From CAIVAT01 sp964455285 (GTDB lineage Bacteria; Bacteroidota; Bacteroidia; Bacteroidales; FEN-979): DNA of 64,000 nt. Each line of letters starts with the position of its first letter. The stretch's first letter is position 1. The position numbers were made by a program, and so were the translations under genes. This document shows positions 56,156-63,698 of this stretch, piece by piece. The stretch covers positions 1 to 64,000 of the forward strand of contig CAYVVG010000014.1 in assembly GCA_964455285.1 (NCBI GenBank), read 5' to 3'. The notes under the pieces are model-generated. The model was not told the origin of the DNA, did no database searches, and worked only from the letters and a program-made list of their open reading frames with translations.

Positions 56156-57616
56156 TCAGATTTTGACCGCTGATTTTTCCCTCAGCAGCAGCAATCCGGC
56201 AAATGTAATAAATCCGTTCAAGATCAGCAGTTCAAATCCGAACCGGTAGCCGTTGAACAGCCGTTCAGAATACTCGCTGAGCAGGTAGCATAAAACGGGC
56301 GAAGCGGCTGCCACCCAGGGCACCCAGCGATCACGGACCCGGAAACGGGTAAAGAGACCGAACGCGTATAAACCCAACAGGGGTCCGTAGGTATAGCCAG
56401 CAATGGTGAAAAGTTTGTCGATCACGGCCCGGTCGTTGATCGCCCGGAAAAGGACGATCACGCCCAGCAGCAGGAATGCAAAGGCCACATGGACCGTTTG
56501 GCGGATCCTCTTTTTTTTGCTCTCCTCCATATCTTTTTTCTTGTTCAGTCCCAGGAAATCGATGCTGAAGGAGGTCGTCAGCGAGGTCAACGCACCGTCG
56601 GCGCTGGGATAGGCGGCCGAGATCAGGCCGATCAGGAATACCAGCCCGGCGACCGGCCCCAGGTGCTGGATGGCGATCGAGGGGAACAGGTCGTCGGAAC
56701 GGCCGGGCAGGCCGATGCCCTTGAAAGCAGCGAATTCATAGAGGCTGGCGCCCAGGAAAAGGATGATGAAATTCACGGCGACCATGATCCCGGTAAAGGT
56801 GTACATGTTTTTCTGCGCATCCCGCAGCGTCCGGCAACTCAGGTTCTTCTGCATCATCTCCTGGTCGAGCCCCGTCATCACGATGGCGATGAACGCTCCG
56901 CTCAGGATCTCCTTGAGAAAGAACCTTTTATCGTGCCAGTCGGTGAAGATCATCTTCGACCACGGGCTGGCCTGCACCCGTTCGATCATGCCTCCCAGGC
57001 TCAGTCCCATGCTGCCGGTGATCAGGAAGAGGGAGATGAAGAGCGCCAGTAGCATGAAGGTAGTCTGGATGGTGTCGGTCCAGATGATGGTCTTGATCCC
57101 TCCTTTGAACGTGTACATCAGGATCAGCAGGATAAATATCAGTACGGTCACAAAGAACGGGATGTGCCATGCATCGAACACGAATATCTGCAGTACGTTC
57201 ACCACCAGAAACATCCGGAACGATGCCCCGATGGTGCGCGACAGCAGGAAATAGAAGGCCCCGGTGCGGTACGACCAGAACCCGAACCTTTCTTCCAGGT
57301 AGGAGTAGATCGAGGTCAGGTTCAACCGGTAATAGAGCGGGAGCAGGATGTTGGCGATGACGATATAACCGAAGATGTAACCGAACACCACCATCATGTA
57401 CGAGAATCCCGAAGTCCCTACCCAGCCGGGAACCGACATGAAGGTGACCCCCGACATGGAGGCCCCGATCATGCCGTAAGCCACGACAAACCAGGGGGAG
57501 GCTTTGTTGCCGATGAAGAAAGTGCGGTTGGTGGCCTGGCGGGAAGTGAGCCAGGTGATCACGAAAAGCAAGGCCGTATAGGCAAGGAAACAGATCAGGA
57601 TGGTGACAGGGTTCAA
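56156..57616 (-). CDS. Sodium:solute symporter (SSS family)
   Basis: A 486-residue transporter with about 13 membrane helices. Landmarks: GNKASPWFVVAYGMIGASMSG, TYLEERFG-type segment (SIYSYLEERFGFWSYR), IIWTDTIQTTFML, and ISAAYPSADGALTSLTTSF with the conserved sodium-site serines. The substrate cannot be told from sequence; coupling to glutamine synthetase suggests a nitrogen compound or amino acid, but that is inference. It follows gmhB after 54 nt of octamer repeat. Confidence 0.87.
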   Translation of the reverse strand: MNPVTILICFLAYTALLFVITWLTSRQATNRTFFIGNKASPWFVVAYGMIGASMSGVTFMSVPGWVGTSGFSYMMVVFGYIFGYIVIANILLPLYYRLNLTSIYSYLEERFGFWSYRTGAFYFLLSRTIGASFRMFLVVNVLQIFVFDAWHIPFFVTVLIFILLILMYTFKGGIKTIIWTDTIQTTFMLLALFISLFLITGSMGLSLGGMIERVQASPWSKMIFTDWHDKRFFLKEILSGAFIAIVMTGLDQEMMQKNLSCRTLRDAQKNMYTFTGIMVAVNFIILFLGASLYEFAAFKGIGLPGRSDDLFPSIAIQHLGPVAGLVFLIGLISAAYPSADGALTSLTTSFSIDFLGLNKKKDMEESKKKRIRQTVHVAFAFLLLGVIVLFRAINDRAVIDKLFTIAGYTYGPLLGLYAFGLFTRFRVRDRWVPWVAAASPVLCYLLSEYSERLFNGYRFGFELLILNGFITFAGLLLLREKSAVKI

Positions 57617-57627
57617 GAGACAGAAGT

Positions 57628-57670
57628 TTGATAGCGAAATGGCGAAATGGCGAAATAGCGAAATAGCGAA
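57628..57670. repeat. 8-bp tandem repeat (GCGAAATG/GCGAAATA)
   Basis: Five GCGAAATR octamers in the gap between gmhB and the symporter gene, on the plus strand. Same unit as at 3558-3589. Confidence 0.85.
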
Positions 57671-58225
57671 TCAGAGGGCATCGGCGAGGGTTTTCAGGTC
57701 GGGAAAACAGAAATCGATCTTTTTTGGGTACTCCCGCGCCAGACAAGGGTCTGGATTAATCAGCACGGTGGTCATCCCGGCACGTTTGCCGAAGATCATG
57801 TCGGAGAGCGAGTCGCCGGCCATCAGCGAGTGTCCAAAACGGATCTCGGGAAACTGCCTTCGGGCCCGAAGGGCCATGCCGATGCCGGGTTTTCGAAGGA
57901 TGGAATGTTCCGAAGCCAGGTTGGGCGCAAAGAACACGGCATCGATCCGGCCTCCCTCCTTCTCGATCTCCCGGGTCATCCGGTGGTGGATCTTTTCAAC
58001 GTCGGAGGCCTGCATCAGCCCCCTCCCCACCCCTTGCTGGTTGCTCACGACCACGATGCGGCCGAAAACGGAGGCAAAATGCGCGAGGGCCTCCGTAACG
58101 CCCGGCAGCAGTTCGAACTCCTCCCACCGGGTGGCGTACCCTCCCACGATCCGGCGGTTGATCACCCCGTCGCGATCGAGAAAAAGGGTCCAGCCCCGGT
58201 CAACGGTCAAAGGCCTGAAACTCAT
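57671..58225 (-). CDS. gmhB: D-glycero-D-manno-heptose 1,7-bisphosphate 7-phosphatase
   Basis: A 184-residue HAD-IIIA phosphatase. DxD nucleophile motif FLDRDGVINRR (about residues 16-26), VVVSNQQGVGRGLM with motif II, CysHis-type zinc loop replaced by a short segment (FFAPNLASEHSILRKPGIGM with motif III lysine) and MAGDSLSDMIFGKRAG with motif IV. The loss of the usual zinc-binding Cys-rich loop is notable but seen in some heptose enzymes. The ATG at 58225 overlaps hddC by 26 nt. Neighbouring gmhA, hddA and hddC make the pathway assignment strong. Confidence 0.85.
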   Translation of the reverse strand: MSFRPLTVDRGWTLFLDRDGVINRRIVGGYATRWEEFELLPGVTEALAHFASVFGRIVVVSNQQGVGRGLMQASDVEKIHHRMTREIEKEGGRIDAVFFAPNLASEHSILRKPGIGMALRARRQFPEIRFGHSLMAGDSLSDMIFGKRAGMTTVLINPDPCLAREYPKKIDFCFPDLKTLADAL

Positions 58226-58901
58226 GCTGGGCTTTTGTGTAATCCCCGGGGATCCCGATGTCGAGGAAATACCCGTCGGAGGGGAACCCGAACAGGGCAG
58301 CTTCGGGATAATACTTTTCAAAACAATCCTTTTCGATGGAAAACCTTCCCCGGAATTCCGGTTCCATGAGAAAATATTTTTCAATGATATAAACGCCTCC
58401 GTTGATATAGCCGGATCCCGCTCCCACCCGCTTCTCCTCAAATCCGTTGATCCGGCGTGCCCGGTTCATCATGACCCGTCCGTAACGGTCGGTGTCGCCC
58501 AATTTCCGCAGGGCCAGGGTGGCGTCGGCTTTTTTCTTCATGTGAAACTCCAGCATCGCCCGGTAGTCAAGCCTGAAGAGGCTGTCGCCATTCACCACCA
58601 GGGCACGGAGATCCTGCACTTTCCACAGGGCAAGCCTGATGCCCCCCCCGGTTCCGAGCGGCTCGCTTTCCACCGCGTATTCAAGTCCGAGCGACCGGTA
58701 CCGGGCCCCGAAATGTTCCATGATGATCTCTGCACGGAAACCCACCGAAAGAACGGCACGGGTAACCCCACCGTCGATCAGGGTGTCGAACAGATATTCC
58801 AGGAACGGCCGGCCATTGACCGGCGCCATCGGCTTTGGCATCGCGCCTATCACCGGCTGCAACCGGGTTCCGAATCCCCCGGCCAGGACGATCGCTTCCA
58901 C
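58200..58901 (-). CDS. hddC: Heptose 1-phosphate guanylyltransferase (HddC-type)
   Basis: A 233-residue nucleotidyltransferase that would join D-glycero-alpha-D-manno-heptose 1-phosphate to GMP. N-terminal motif LAGGFGTRLQPV (about residues 6-17) and KPMAPVNGRPF bind the nucleotide; VVNGDSLF carries the metal Asp; EEKRVGAGSGYINGGVYI follows. No ATG fits; a GTG at 58901 lies 2 nt after the gmhA stop and places the LAGG motif correctly. Specificity is inferred from gmhA, gmhB and hddA around it; a mannose-1-phosphate enzyme is the alternative. Confidence 0.82.
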   Translation of the reverse strand: MEAIVLAGGFGTRLQPVIGAMPKPMAPVNGRPFLEYLFDTLIDGGVTRAVLSVGFRAEIIMEHFGARYRSLGLEYAVESEPLGTGGGIRLALWKVQDLRALVVNGDSLFRLDYRAMLEFHMKKKADATLALRKLGDTDRYGRVMMNRARRINGFEEKRVGAGSGYINGGVYIIEKYFLMEPEFRGRFSIEKDCFEKYYPEAALFGFPSDGYFLDIGIPGDYTKAQHEFQAFDR

Positions 58902-58903
58902 CC

Positions 58904-59482
58904 TCAGCCCTCCCTGGGAAAAAGGGTGGATTCGACGATCTCGCAAATGATGTGCCCGACCATGATATGGGATTCCTGGATGCGGGGAGTGTCGGCCGAG
59001 GGGATGTTGATCAGAAAGTCGCAAAGTCCGGCCATTTTCCCTCCCGATTCACCCGAAAACCCTACCGTGGTCATGTTCATCGATCGCGCCGTTTCAAGGG
59101 CCCGTATCACATTTTCCGAATTCCCGGAGGTGGAGAACGCAAAGAGGATGTCGCCCTCCCGCCCGATGCCTTTCACCAGCCTTGCATACACTTCGCCGAA
59201 GGAATAATCATTGGCCACGGCGGTCAGAAAGGAGGTGTTGACGTGCAGCGCCTCGGCCGGCAGGGGCGGACGGTCGTAATAGAACCGGCCGGAGAACTCG
59301 GCGGCGATGTGCTGAGCATCGGCGGCGCTGCCCCCGTTCCCGCAGAGCAACACCTTGTTCCCCCGCGAAAAGGCATTGGTGCAGGCCACCGCCACCTTCC
59401 GGATCTCGCTGATCAGGAATGAATCGGTCAGCAGTTTCTGTTTGACCTCAATCGACGCTTTAATAGATTCAATGACACGCAT
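58904..59482 (-). CDS. gmhA: Sedoheptulose 7-phosphate isomerase
   Basis: A 192-residue SIS-domain isomerase, the first step of heptose synthesis. The glycine-rich loop is LLCGNGGSAADAQHIAAEF (about residues 45-63) and the phosphate site FAFSTSGNSENVIRAL follows; SHIMVGHIICEIVE holds a conserved active-site histidine. Length is normal. The gene lies in the middle of the heptose cluster and is 2 nt from hddC. A GTGCTGAT repeat fills the gap to hddA. Confidence 0.93.
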   Translation of the reverse strand: MRVIESIKASIEVKQKLLTDSFLISEIRKVAVACTNAFSRGNKVLLCGNGGSAADAQHIAAEFSGRFYYDRPPLPAEALHVNTSFLTAVANDYSFGEVYARLVKGIGREGDILFAFSTSGNSENVIRALETARSMNMTTVGFSGESGGKMAGLCDFLINIPSADTPRIQESHIMVGHIICEIVESTLFPREG

Positions 59483-59545
59483 GGATGGATGTGCTAATGA
59501 TTAATGTGCTGATGTGCTGATGTGCTGATGTGCTGATGTGCTAAA
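59483..59545. repeat. 8-bp tandem repeat (GTGCTGAT)
   Basis: At least five near-perfect TGTGCTGA units lie in the gap between hddA and gmhA. Same unit as at 24859-24960 and 51793-51866, in the opposite orientation relative to its genes. Confidence 0.85.
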
Positions 59546-59555
59546 GACTCACGAC

Positions 59556-60581
59556 TCATCCCATCGTCCAGGTCGTCAGCCCTTTGCCGGTGAACTCGTA
59601 CCTTTTTGCCTGTCCGCCAAACCGGGCAAGGGATTCAACGACCCGGTTGCGGGTGTTGCCCGGGCAGTAAAAGAAGATGAATCCCCCGCCGCCTGCGCCG
59701 GATATCTTGCCTCCGGTGGCACCGTGTTGCATCGCCGTTTCGTAAAGCTCGTCGATGAACGGGTTGCTGACCCCATCAGCCAGGTTTTTCTTGAATTTCC
59801 AACCGAAGTCGAGGATCCGGCCGATGGTGTCGAGTTCCCCCCTGAGCAGGGCCTCCTTCATCATGACCGCCTGTTCTTTCAGTTTGAACATGGCTTCGAG
59901 CGACCGTTCGTTCCCTGCCAGGATGTTCCGGGTTTGCTGTTCGATGATCCTCGACGAAAGGCGGCTCGTCTCGGTGTGGTAAAGTACCAGGTTATGGGCC
60001 AGTTCATCCAGATATTTCTCCCTCACCCTGAGAGGATTAACAATAACCTTATCCTCCCGCGAAAATTCCATGAAGTTGACCCCTCCGAAAGTGGCTGCAT
60101 ACTGGTCCTGCTTGCCCCCCGCCATTCCCAGGTCCACCCGTTCGATCTCATAGGCCAGGTGTGCGAGGTCGTATTCGCCAAGCGGCAGGTTCAGCCATTC
60201 GGCCATGGCGCCGAGGATCGCGACCACAAGGGTCGAGGAGGTGCCCAGTCCGGATCCCGGCGGGGCGTCGACGTAAGTAGAAAGTTCAAACGACAGGGGT
60301 TTATGGGTAAAGTCGTGCACGATCCTGTTGTACACCCCTTTGTGGAGGTCGAGTTTTCCATCGATCGCGAGTTGGGCGGCCGAAGGAAGTTCGAAGCGTT
60401 CATTCCTGTCGAGGGAATGGAGGATGATCTTTCCGTTGTTCAGGGGTTGAACGGAAGCCCGGGCATACAGGCTGACGGTGGCGTTGAGGATCGCCCCTCC
60501 GTGCAGTTCGGAGAACGGGGCCACATCGGTGCCTCCGCCGGCCAGTCCCAGCCGCAACGGTGCTTTGCTTCTGATGATCAT
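59556..60581 (-). CDS. hddA: D-glycero-alpha-D-manno-heptose 7-phosphate kinase
   Basis: A 341-residue GHMP kinase. N-terminus MIIRSKAPLRLGLAGGGTDV, ATP loop DAPPGSGLGTSSTLVVAI (about residues 108-125), YEIERVDLGMAGGKQDQYAA and the C-terminal GGKISGAGGGGFIFFYCPG are all as in HddA. It makes the 1,7-bisphosphate that GmhB then dephosphorylates at position 7 in the GDP-heptose route. First gene of the cluster on this strand after a 75-nt gap; a -7 box lies at 60617-60624. Confidence 0.92.
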   Translation of the reverse strand: MIIRSKAPLRLGLAGGGTDVAPFSELHGGAILNATVSLYARASVQPLNNGKIILHSLDRNERFELPSAAQLAIDGKLDLHKGVYNRIVHDFTHKPLSFELSTYVDAPPGSGLGTSSTLVVAILGAMAEWLNLPLGEYDLAHLAYEIERVDLGMAGGKQDQYAATFGGVNFMEFSREDKVIVNPLRVREKYLDELAHNLVLYHTETSRLSSRIIEQQTRNILAGNERSLEAMFKLKEQAVMMKEALLRGELDTIGRILDFGWKFKKNLADGVSNPFIDELYETAMQHGATGGKISGAGGGGFIFFYCPGNTRNRVVESLARFGGQAKRYEFTGKGLTTWTMG

Positions 60582-60616
60582 GTCAGATACAGGTTAAACA
60601 GATAACGTATCTCCCG

Positions 60617-60624
60617 CAAAATTA
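60617..60624 (-). promoter_or_regulatory. -7 box of the heptose cluster
   Basis: TAATTTTG on the minus strand, 35 nt before the hddA ATG. No clear -33 element. Confidence 0.45.
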
Positions 60625-60655
60625 TTGGAAAAAAGAGAGAATCGGAGAAATCCGG

Positions 60656-61810
60656 TTATTTTTTCACCACCTCCGCCAGCCTGTCGATGGCTGAGACCAT
60701 GCCCGACCAGGCATATTTTCGCTTTTCCAGGGCGGCGTTCTGCGAGAACTCCCCTGCCTTGTTTTCGGAATAGAAACGGTGGATAGCTCCCGCAATGGCT
60801 TCCGGCCGGGGATCCACCACATATCCCACCCTGCCATCGGGGACGATCTCGGCCAGGCCGCCCACCCCGGTGATGATCATGGGTTTGTCGAAATGGTAGG
60901 CGATCTGCGTCACCCCGCTCTGGGTAGCGCTTTTATAAGGCTGAACCACCACGTCGGCCGCGCAGAAATAGTCCACCACCCGGCTGTCGGGAATGAAATC
61001 GTTGCTCAGGATCACCCGGTCGGCGAGGCCGTGTTTCTCGACGATGGCGTAATAGGGTTTCGGATCGCAATAAAATTCGCCGGCCACGACCAGCCGAAGG
61101 TTCAAATCCCTGACGCGGGCGTCGGCAAACGCTTCCAGGAGCAGGTCAAGTCCTTTGTAGTCGCGGATAAATCCGAAGAACAGGGCGTAGCGGAAGGCCG
61201 GGTCGAGATCGAGCCGGGCCAGCGCCTCCTCGCGGGCGACGGGATCGCCGAAATTGTCATAGAGCGGGTGAGGGGAAAAGGCAACGTGGGAAGGTCGCGG
61301 CGAAAGGGTATCGGCAATGTCCTTCTCCACGCTGTGCGACATGGCGATGAACCCGTCGACACACCGCACCCAGTAACGGATCAGGGGCATGTCGAAGGGG
61401 CGCTTCTCGTGCGGAATGAGGTTATCCACGATGCATACGACGCGGGTATGGCCGTTGCGTTTCGCGATCCGGCAGATGGTGCCGAAGCAGGGCGCCATAA
61501 AAGGCATCCAGAACTTGACGATCACCAGGTCGGGCCGCAGGGCGGCAAGTTCCTTCCCTACCCGGATCCAGTTGAGCGGGTGGATGCTGTTCACCGCGAT
61601 GCGGATGGGCAGGTCGGCCGGGGCGGGTTCGGAGGAGTATTGGGTCTTTCCGGGAAAGAGCAGCGACGGATATTGCAGGCTGAACGTAAAGATGCTGGCG
61701 TCGTCGCCCCGGAGGCGGTACTCGCGGATCAGGCGTTCGTTGAAATTGGCCAGCCCTCCCCGCAGCGGGTGGGCGCTTCCGACCAGGACGATCTTCATCG
61801 GAGGGGTCAT
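60656..61810 (-). CDS. GT4-family glycosyltransferase
   Basis: A 384-residue GT-B enzyme. The N-terminal half begins MKIVLVGSAHPLRGGLANFN and the C-terminal donor domain has LFFGFIRDYKGLDLLLEA, ANDFIPDS-type segment (ILSNDFIPDSRVVDYF), VVVQPYKSATQSGV and GGLAEIVPDGRVGYVV, the GT4 EX7E-like region. The ATG at 61810 overlaps the stop of the GT2 gene by ATGA; MKIV, four codons later, is also possible. Probably cytoplasmic, extending a surface glycan. Donor unknown; GDP-heptose is suggestive from the neighbours. Confidence 0.82.
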   Translation of the reverse strand: MTPPMKIVLVGSAHPLRGGLANFNERLIREYRLRGDDASIFTFSLQYPSLLFPGKTQYSSEPAPADLPIRIAVNSIHPLNWIRVGKELAALRPDLVIVKFWMPFMAPCFGTICRIAKRNGHTRVVCIVDNLIPHEKRPFDMPLIRYWVRCVDGFIAMSHSVEKDIADTLSPRPSHVAFSPHPLYDNFGDPVAREEALARLDLDPAFRYALFFGFIRDYKGLDLLLEAFADARVRDLNLRLVVAGEFYCDPKPYYAIVEKHGLADRVILSNDFIPDSRVVDYFCAADVVVQPYKSATQSGVTQIAYHFDKPMIITGVGGLAEIVPDGRVGYVVDPRPEAIAGAIHRFYSENKAGEFSQNAALEKRKYAWSGMVSAIDRLAEVVKK

Positions 61811-62748
61811 TCGTCGCCCAGTTTCTCTTCGATCAGGTAGAAATTGCGGTCGGCTCCCGTGCGCGAGATCATCTCGCCAAGGAACCCTGCGACGAACAGC
61901 TGGGTGCCGAGCACCATCGCCAGCAGTCCGAAATAGAAGAGGGGCCGTTCGGTCATCTTGAAGGCCTGGAAGAAAAACTTTGCGTAAGCCAGGTAGCCTG
62001 CGATGACGAACCCGGCCAGGAAGAGCAGGCTTCCCCACAGGCCGAAGAAATGCATCGGCCTTTTGCCGAAGCGCGAGGTGAAGGTGATGGTGAGCAGGTC
62101 GAGGTATCCTTTGTAAAAACGGTCGAGGCCGTACTTGGTCTTCCCGAATTTCCGTTTGCGGTGATGCACCACCTTCTCCCCTATCTTCGAAAATCCCGCC
62201 CATTTGGCCAGGAACGGAATATAGCGGTGCATCTCGCCGTACACTTCGATGCTCTTAACAACCGTCTGGCGGTATCCCTTGAGTCCGCAGTTGAAATCGT
62301 GCAGCCGGATCCCCGACATTCGCCGGGCCGACCAGTTGTAGAACTTGGTGGGGATGGTTTTGGAGAGCGGGTCGTGCCGTACCTTTTTCCAGCCCGAAAC
62401 CAGGTCGTACCCCTCTTCCATGATCATCCGGTACATTTCGGGGAGTTCATCGGGGCTGTCCTGCAAGTCTGCGTCCATGGTGAACACCACATCGCCCCGG
62501 GCGGCGCCGAAGCCCACGTTGAGGGCGGCTGCCTTGCCGTAGTTGCGGCGGAACCGAATTCCCCTGAGGCGGGGGTTGCTTTCGCGGAGTTCCCTGATCA
62601 CCTGCCAGGAGTGATCCCGGCTTCCGTCGTCGACCAGGATCACCTCGTACGAAAGATCATGTTCCCGCATCACGCGGTCGATCCAGGCGGTGAGTTCGGG
62701 CAGCGATTCCGCCTCGTTCAGCAGCGGGACGACAATGGAGATATTCAT
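61807..62748 (-). CDS. GT2-family polyprenyl-phosphate glycosyltransferase
   Basis: A 313-residue enzyme. The catalytic domain has ISIVVPLLNEAESLPEL, ILVDDGSRDHSWQVI, FRRNYGKAAALNVGF, TMDADLQDSPDELP with the DxD-like metal site, and RKFGKTKYGLDRF. Two C-terminal membrane helices (HFFGLWGSLLFLAGFVIAGY, FGLLAMVLGTQLFVAGF) anchor it. This is the DPM1/GtrB/ArnC type, which charges undecaprenyl phosphate with a sugar, and could feed the GT39 enzyme at 14666. Coupled to the next gene by ATGA. Confidence 0.87.
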   Translation of the reverse strand: MNISIVVPLLNEAESLPELTAWIDRVMREHDLSYEVILVDDGSRDHSWQVIRELRESNPRLRGIRFRRNYGKAAALNVGFGAARGDVVFTMDADLQDSPDELPEMYRMIMEEGYDLVSGWKKVRHDPLSKTIPTKFYNWSARRMSGIRLHDFNCGLKGYRQTVVKSIEVYGEMHRYIPFLAKWAGFSKIGEKVVHHRKRKFGKTKYGLDRFYKGYLDLLTITFTSRFGKRPMHFFGLWGSLLFLAGFVIAGYLAYAKFFFQAFKMTERPLFYFGLLAMVLGTQLFVAGFLGEMISRTGADRNFYLIEEKLGDE

Positions 62749-62757
62749 CCGCGGCGG

Positions 62758-63294
62758 TTATTCGATCGTTTTCAGGGTAGGATCTTCCTTCTTCAGGAAA
62801 ATGGCCAGGATCAGCGAGAAGATCGCCGACATCAGGGCATACATCACAAGTCCCCAGATGGTCATCATCACCGGCGACATGAATTTCGACGACATCTCGA
62901 CGGCCCGTTCCACGTCTTCATCCGACATGTTGGGATTGGCCGTCATGATGGTGGTGCGCGACTGTTCCATCAATTCATTGATGAAGCCGGGATGGATGTA
63001 CTGGATAAAGACGAAAAAGTAGATCGTGGAGACGATCCCGGCGAAGAGGCCGATCCAGAAGCAGGAGGAAAAAGCCTTTCCGAAGGTGAGAAATCCCCCG
63101 GTGTATTTTTTCCGGAATTCGAGGGTTCCATACACCATGCCGGCGATGAGGAAGACATAACCGATCCAGTTGACAGCCTTATTCATATACAGGTCGGCCA
63201 GGAACATGACCAGCGAGAAGACGATCAGCACGACTCCGGTGATCAGGCCCCAGATCAGTCCGTTGGAGATGGGGGTACGCGATTTCTCTTCCAT
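62758..63294 (-). CDS. DUF4199 membrane protein
   Basis: A 178-residue inner-membrane protein with four helices (about residues 13-33, 42-58, 76-99 and 145-168) and the DUF4199 pattern: NGLIWGLITGVVLIVF, LEFRKKYTGGFLTFGKAF, IYFFVFIQYIHPGFINELME. Function unknown. Start at 63294 fits its promoter. It is the first gene of the glycosyltransferase run and lies 9 nt before the GT2 gene, a pairing seen often in Bacteroidota (my recollection, not checked). Confidence 0.82.
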   Translation of the reverse strand: MEEKSRTPISNGLIWGLITGVVLIVFSLVMFLADLYMNKAVNWIGYVFLIAGMVYGTLEFRKKYTGGFLTFGKAFSSCFWIGLFAGIVSTIYFFVFIQYIHPGFINELMEQSRTTIMTANPNMSDEDVERAVEMSSKFMSPVMMTIWGLVMYALMSAIFSLILAIFLKKEDPTLKTIE

Positions 63295-63321
63295 AATGAA
63301 AGTTTTTGAGGTTGTTTCCGG

Positions 63322-63354
63322 CAAACATACAAAAAAATGGAGCGCCTTGTCAAA
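63322..63354 (-). promoter_or_regulatory. Promoter of the DUF4199/glycosyltransferase run
   Basis: -33 TTTG (63354-63351) and -7 TATGTTTG (63329-63322) on the minus strand, 21 nt apart, 27 nt before the ATG. It overlaps the -33 of the SRP RNA promoter. Confidence 0.7.
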
Positions 63355-63379
63355 GGCGAGCAGGAATTTTGTACTTTTG
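63347..63379 (+). promoter_or_regulatory. Promoter of the SRP RNA
   Basis: -33 TTG (63347-63349) and -7 TACTTTTG (63372-63379) are 22 nt apart; the RNA begins 4 nt after the -7 box. Confidence 0.7.
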
Positions 63380-63383
63380 CACC

Positions 63384-63480
63384 GGGTAAGTCTTATACGA
63401 CCAGCTCCCATCCAACTCCTCCAGGTCCGGAAGGAAGCAAGGGTACGATGGTCGAGCGGTGCGATATAAGGGGCTTACCC
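63384..63480 (+). ncRNA. ffs: Signal recognition particle RNA (4.5S type)
   Basis: A 97-nt RNA that pairs GGGTAAG at the 5' end with CTTACCC at the 3' end. The conserved domain IV apex is present (CAGGTCCGGAAGGAAGCAAG), which binds Ffh. There is no Alu domain, so it is the short bacterial form. ATTTTTTATT follows immediately and probably ends transcription. Boundaries are set by the terminal stem. Confidence 0.93.
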
Positions 63481-63519
63481 ATTTTTTATTGACGATTGTT
63501 CCATTGAGGGATTGACGAT

Positions 63520-63553
63520 TGGGTGCGGGTGCGGGTGCGGGTGTGGGTGTGGG
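63520..63553 (+). repeat. 6-bp tandem repeat (GGGTGC)
   Basis: Three GGGTGCGGGTGC-type units fading into GGGTGTGGGTGT. Non-coding gap between the SRP RNA and the Sua5-type gene. Confidence 0.8.
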
Positions 63554-63596
63554 GACGAGATCGGGAAATAGGTGTATTTTTGTGAGTGTTGAGTCG

Positions 63597-63698
63597 CAGA
63601 TCGTACATCGTATATCGTACATCGAAGATCGCAAATCGTCAATTTTCAATCGTCAATCGTCAATTTTTCAATCGTCAATCGTCAATCGTCAATCGTCA
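63597..63698 (+). repeat. 7-bp tandem repeat (ATCGTCA and ATCGTAC)
   Basis: A first part of ATCGTAC-like units is followed by about eight TCAATCG units that run straight into the ATG at 63699. Confidence 0.85.

Noticed and set aside
60656..62203. N-terminal extension of the GT4 frame upstream of 61810
   Set aside because: It overlaps the GT2 gene on the same strand in another frame and lacks family sequence; the ATGA overlap at 61810 is a better start.
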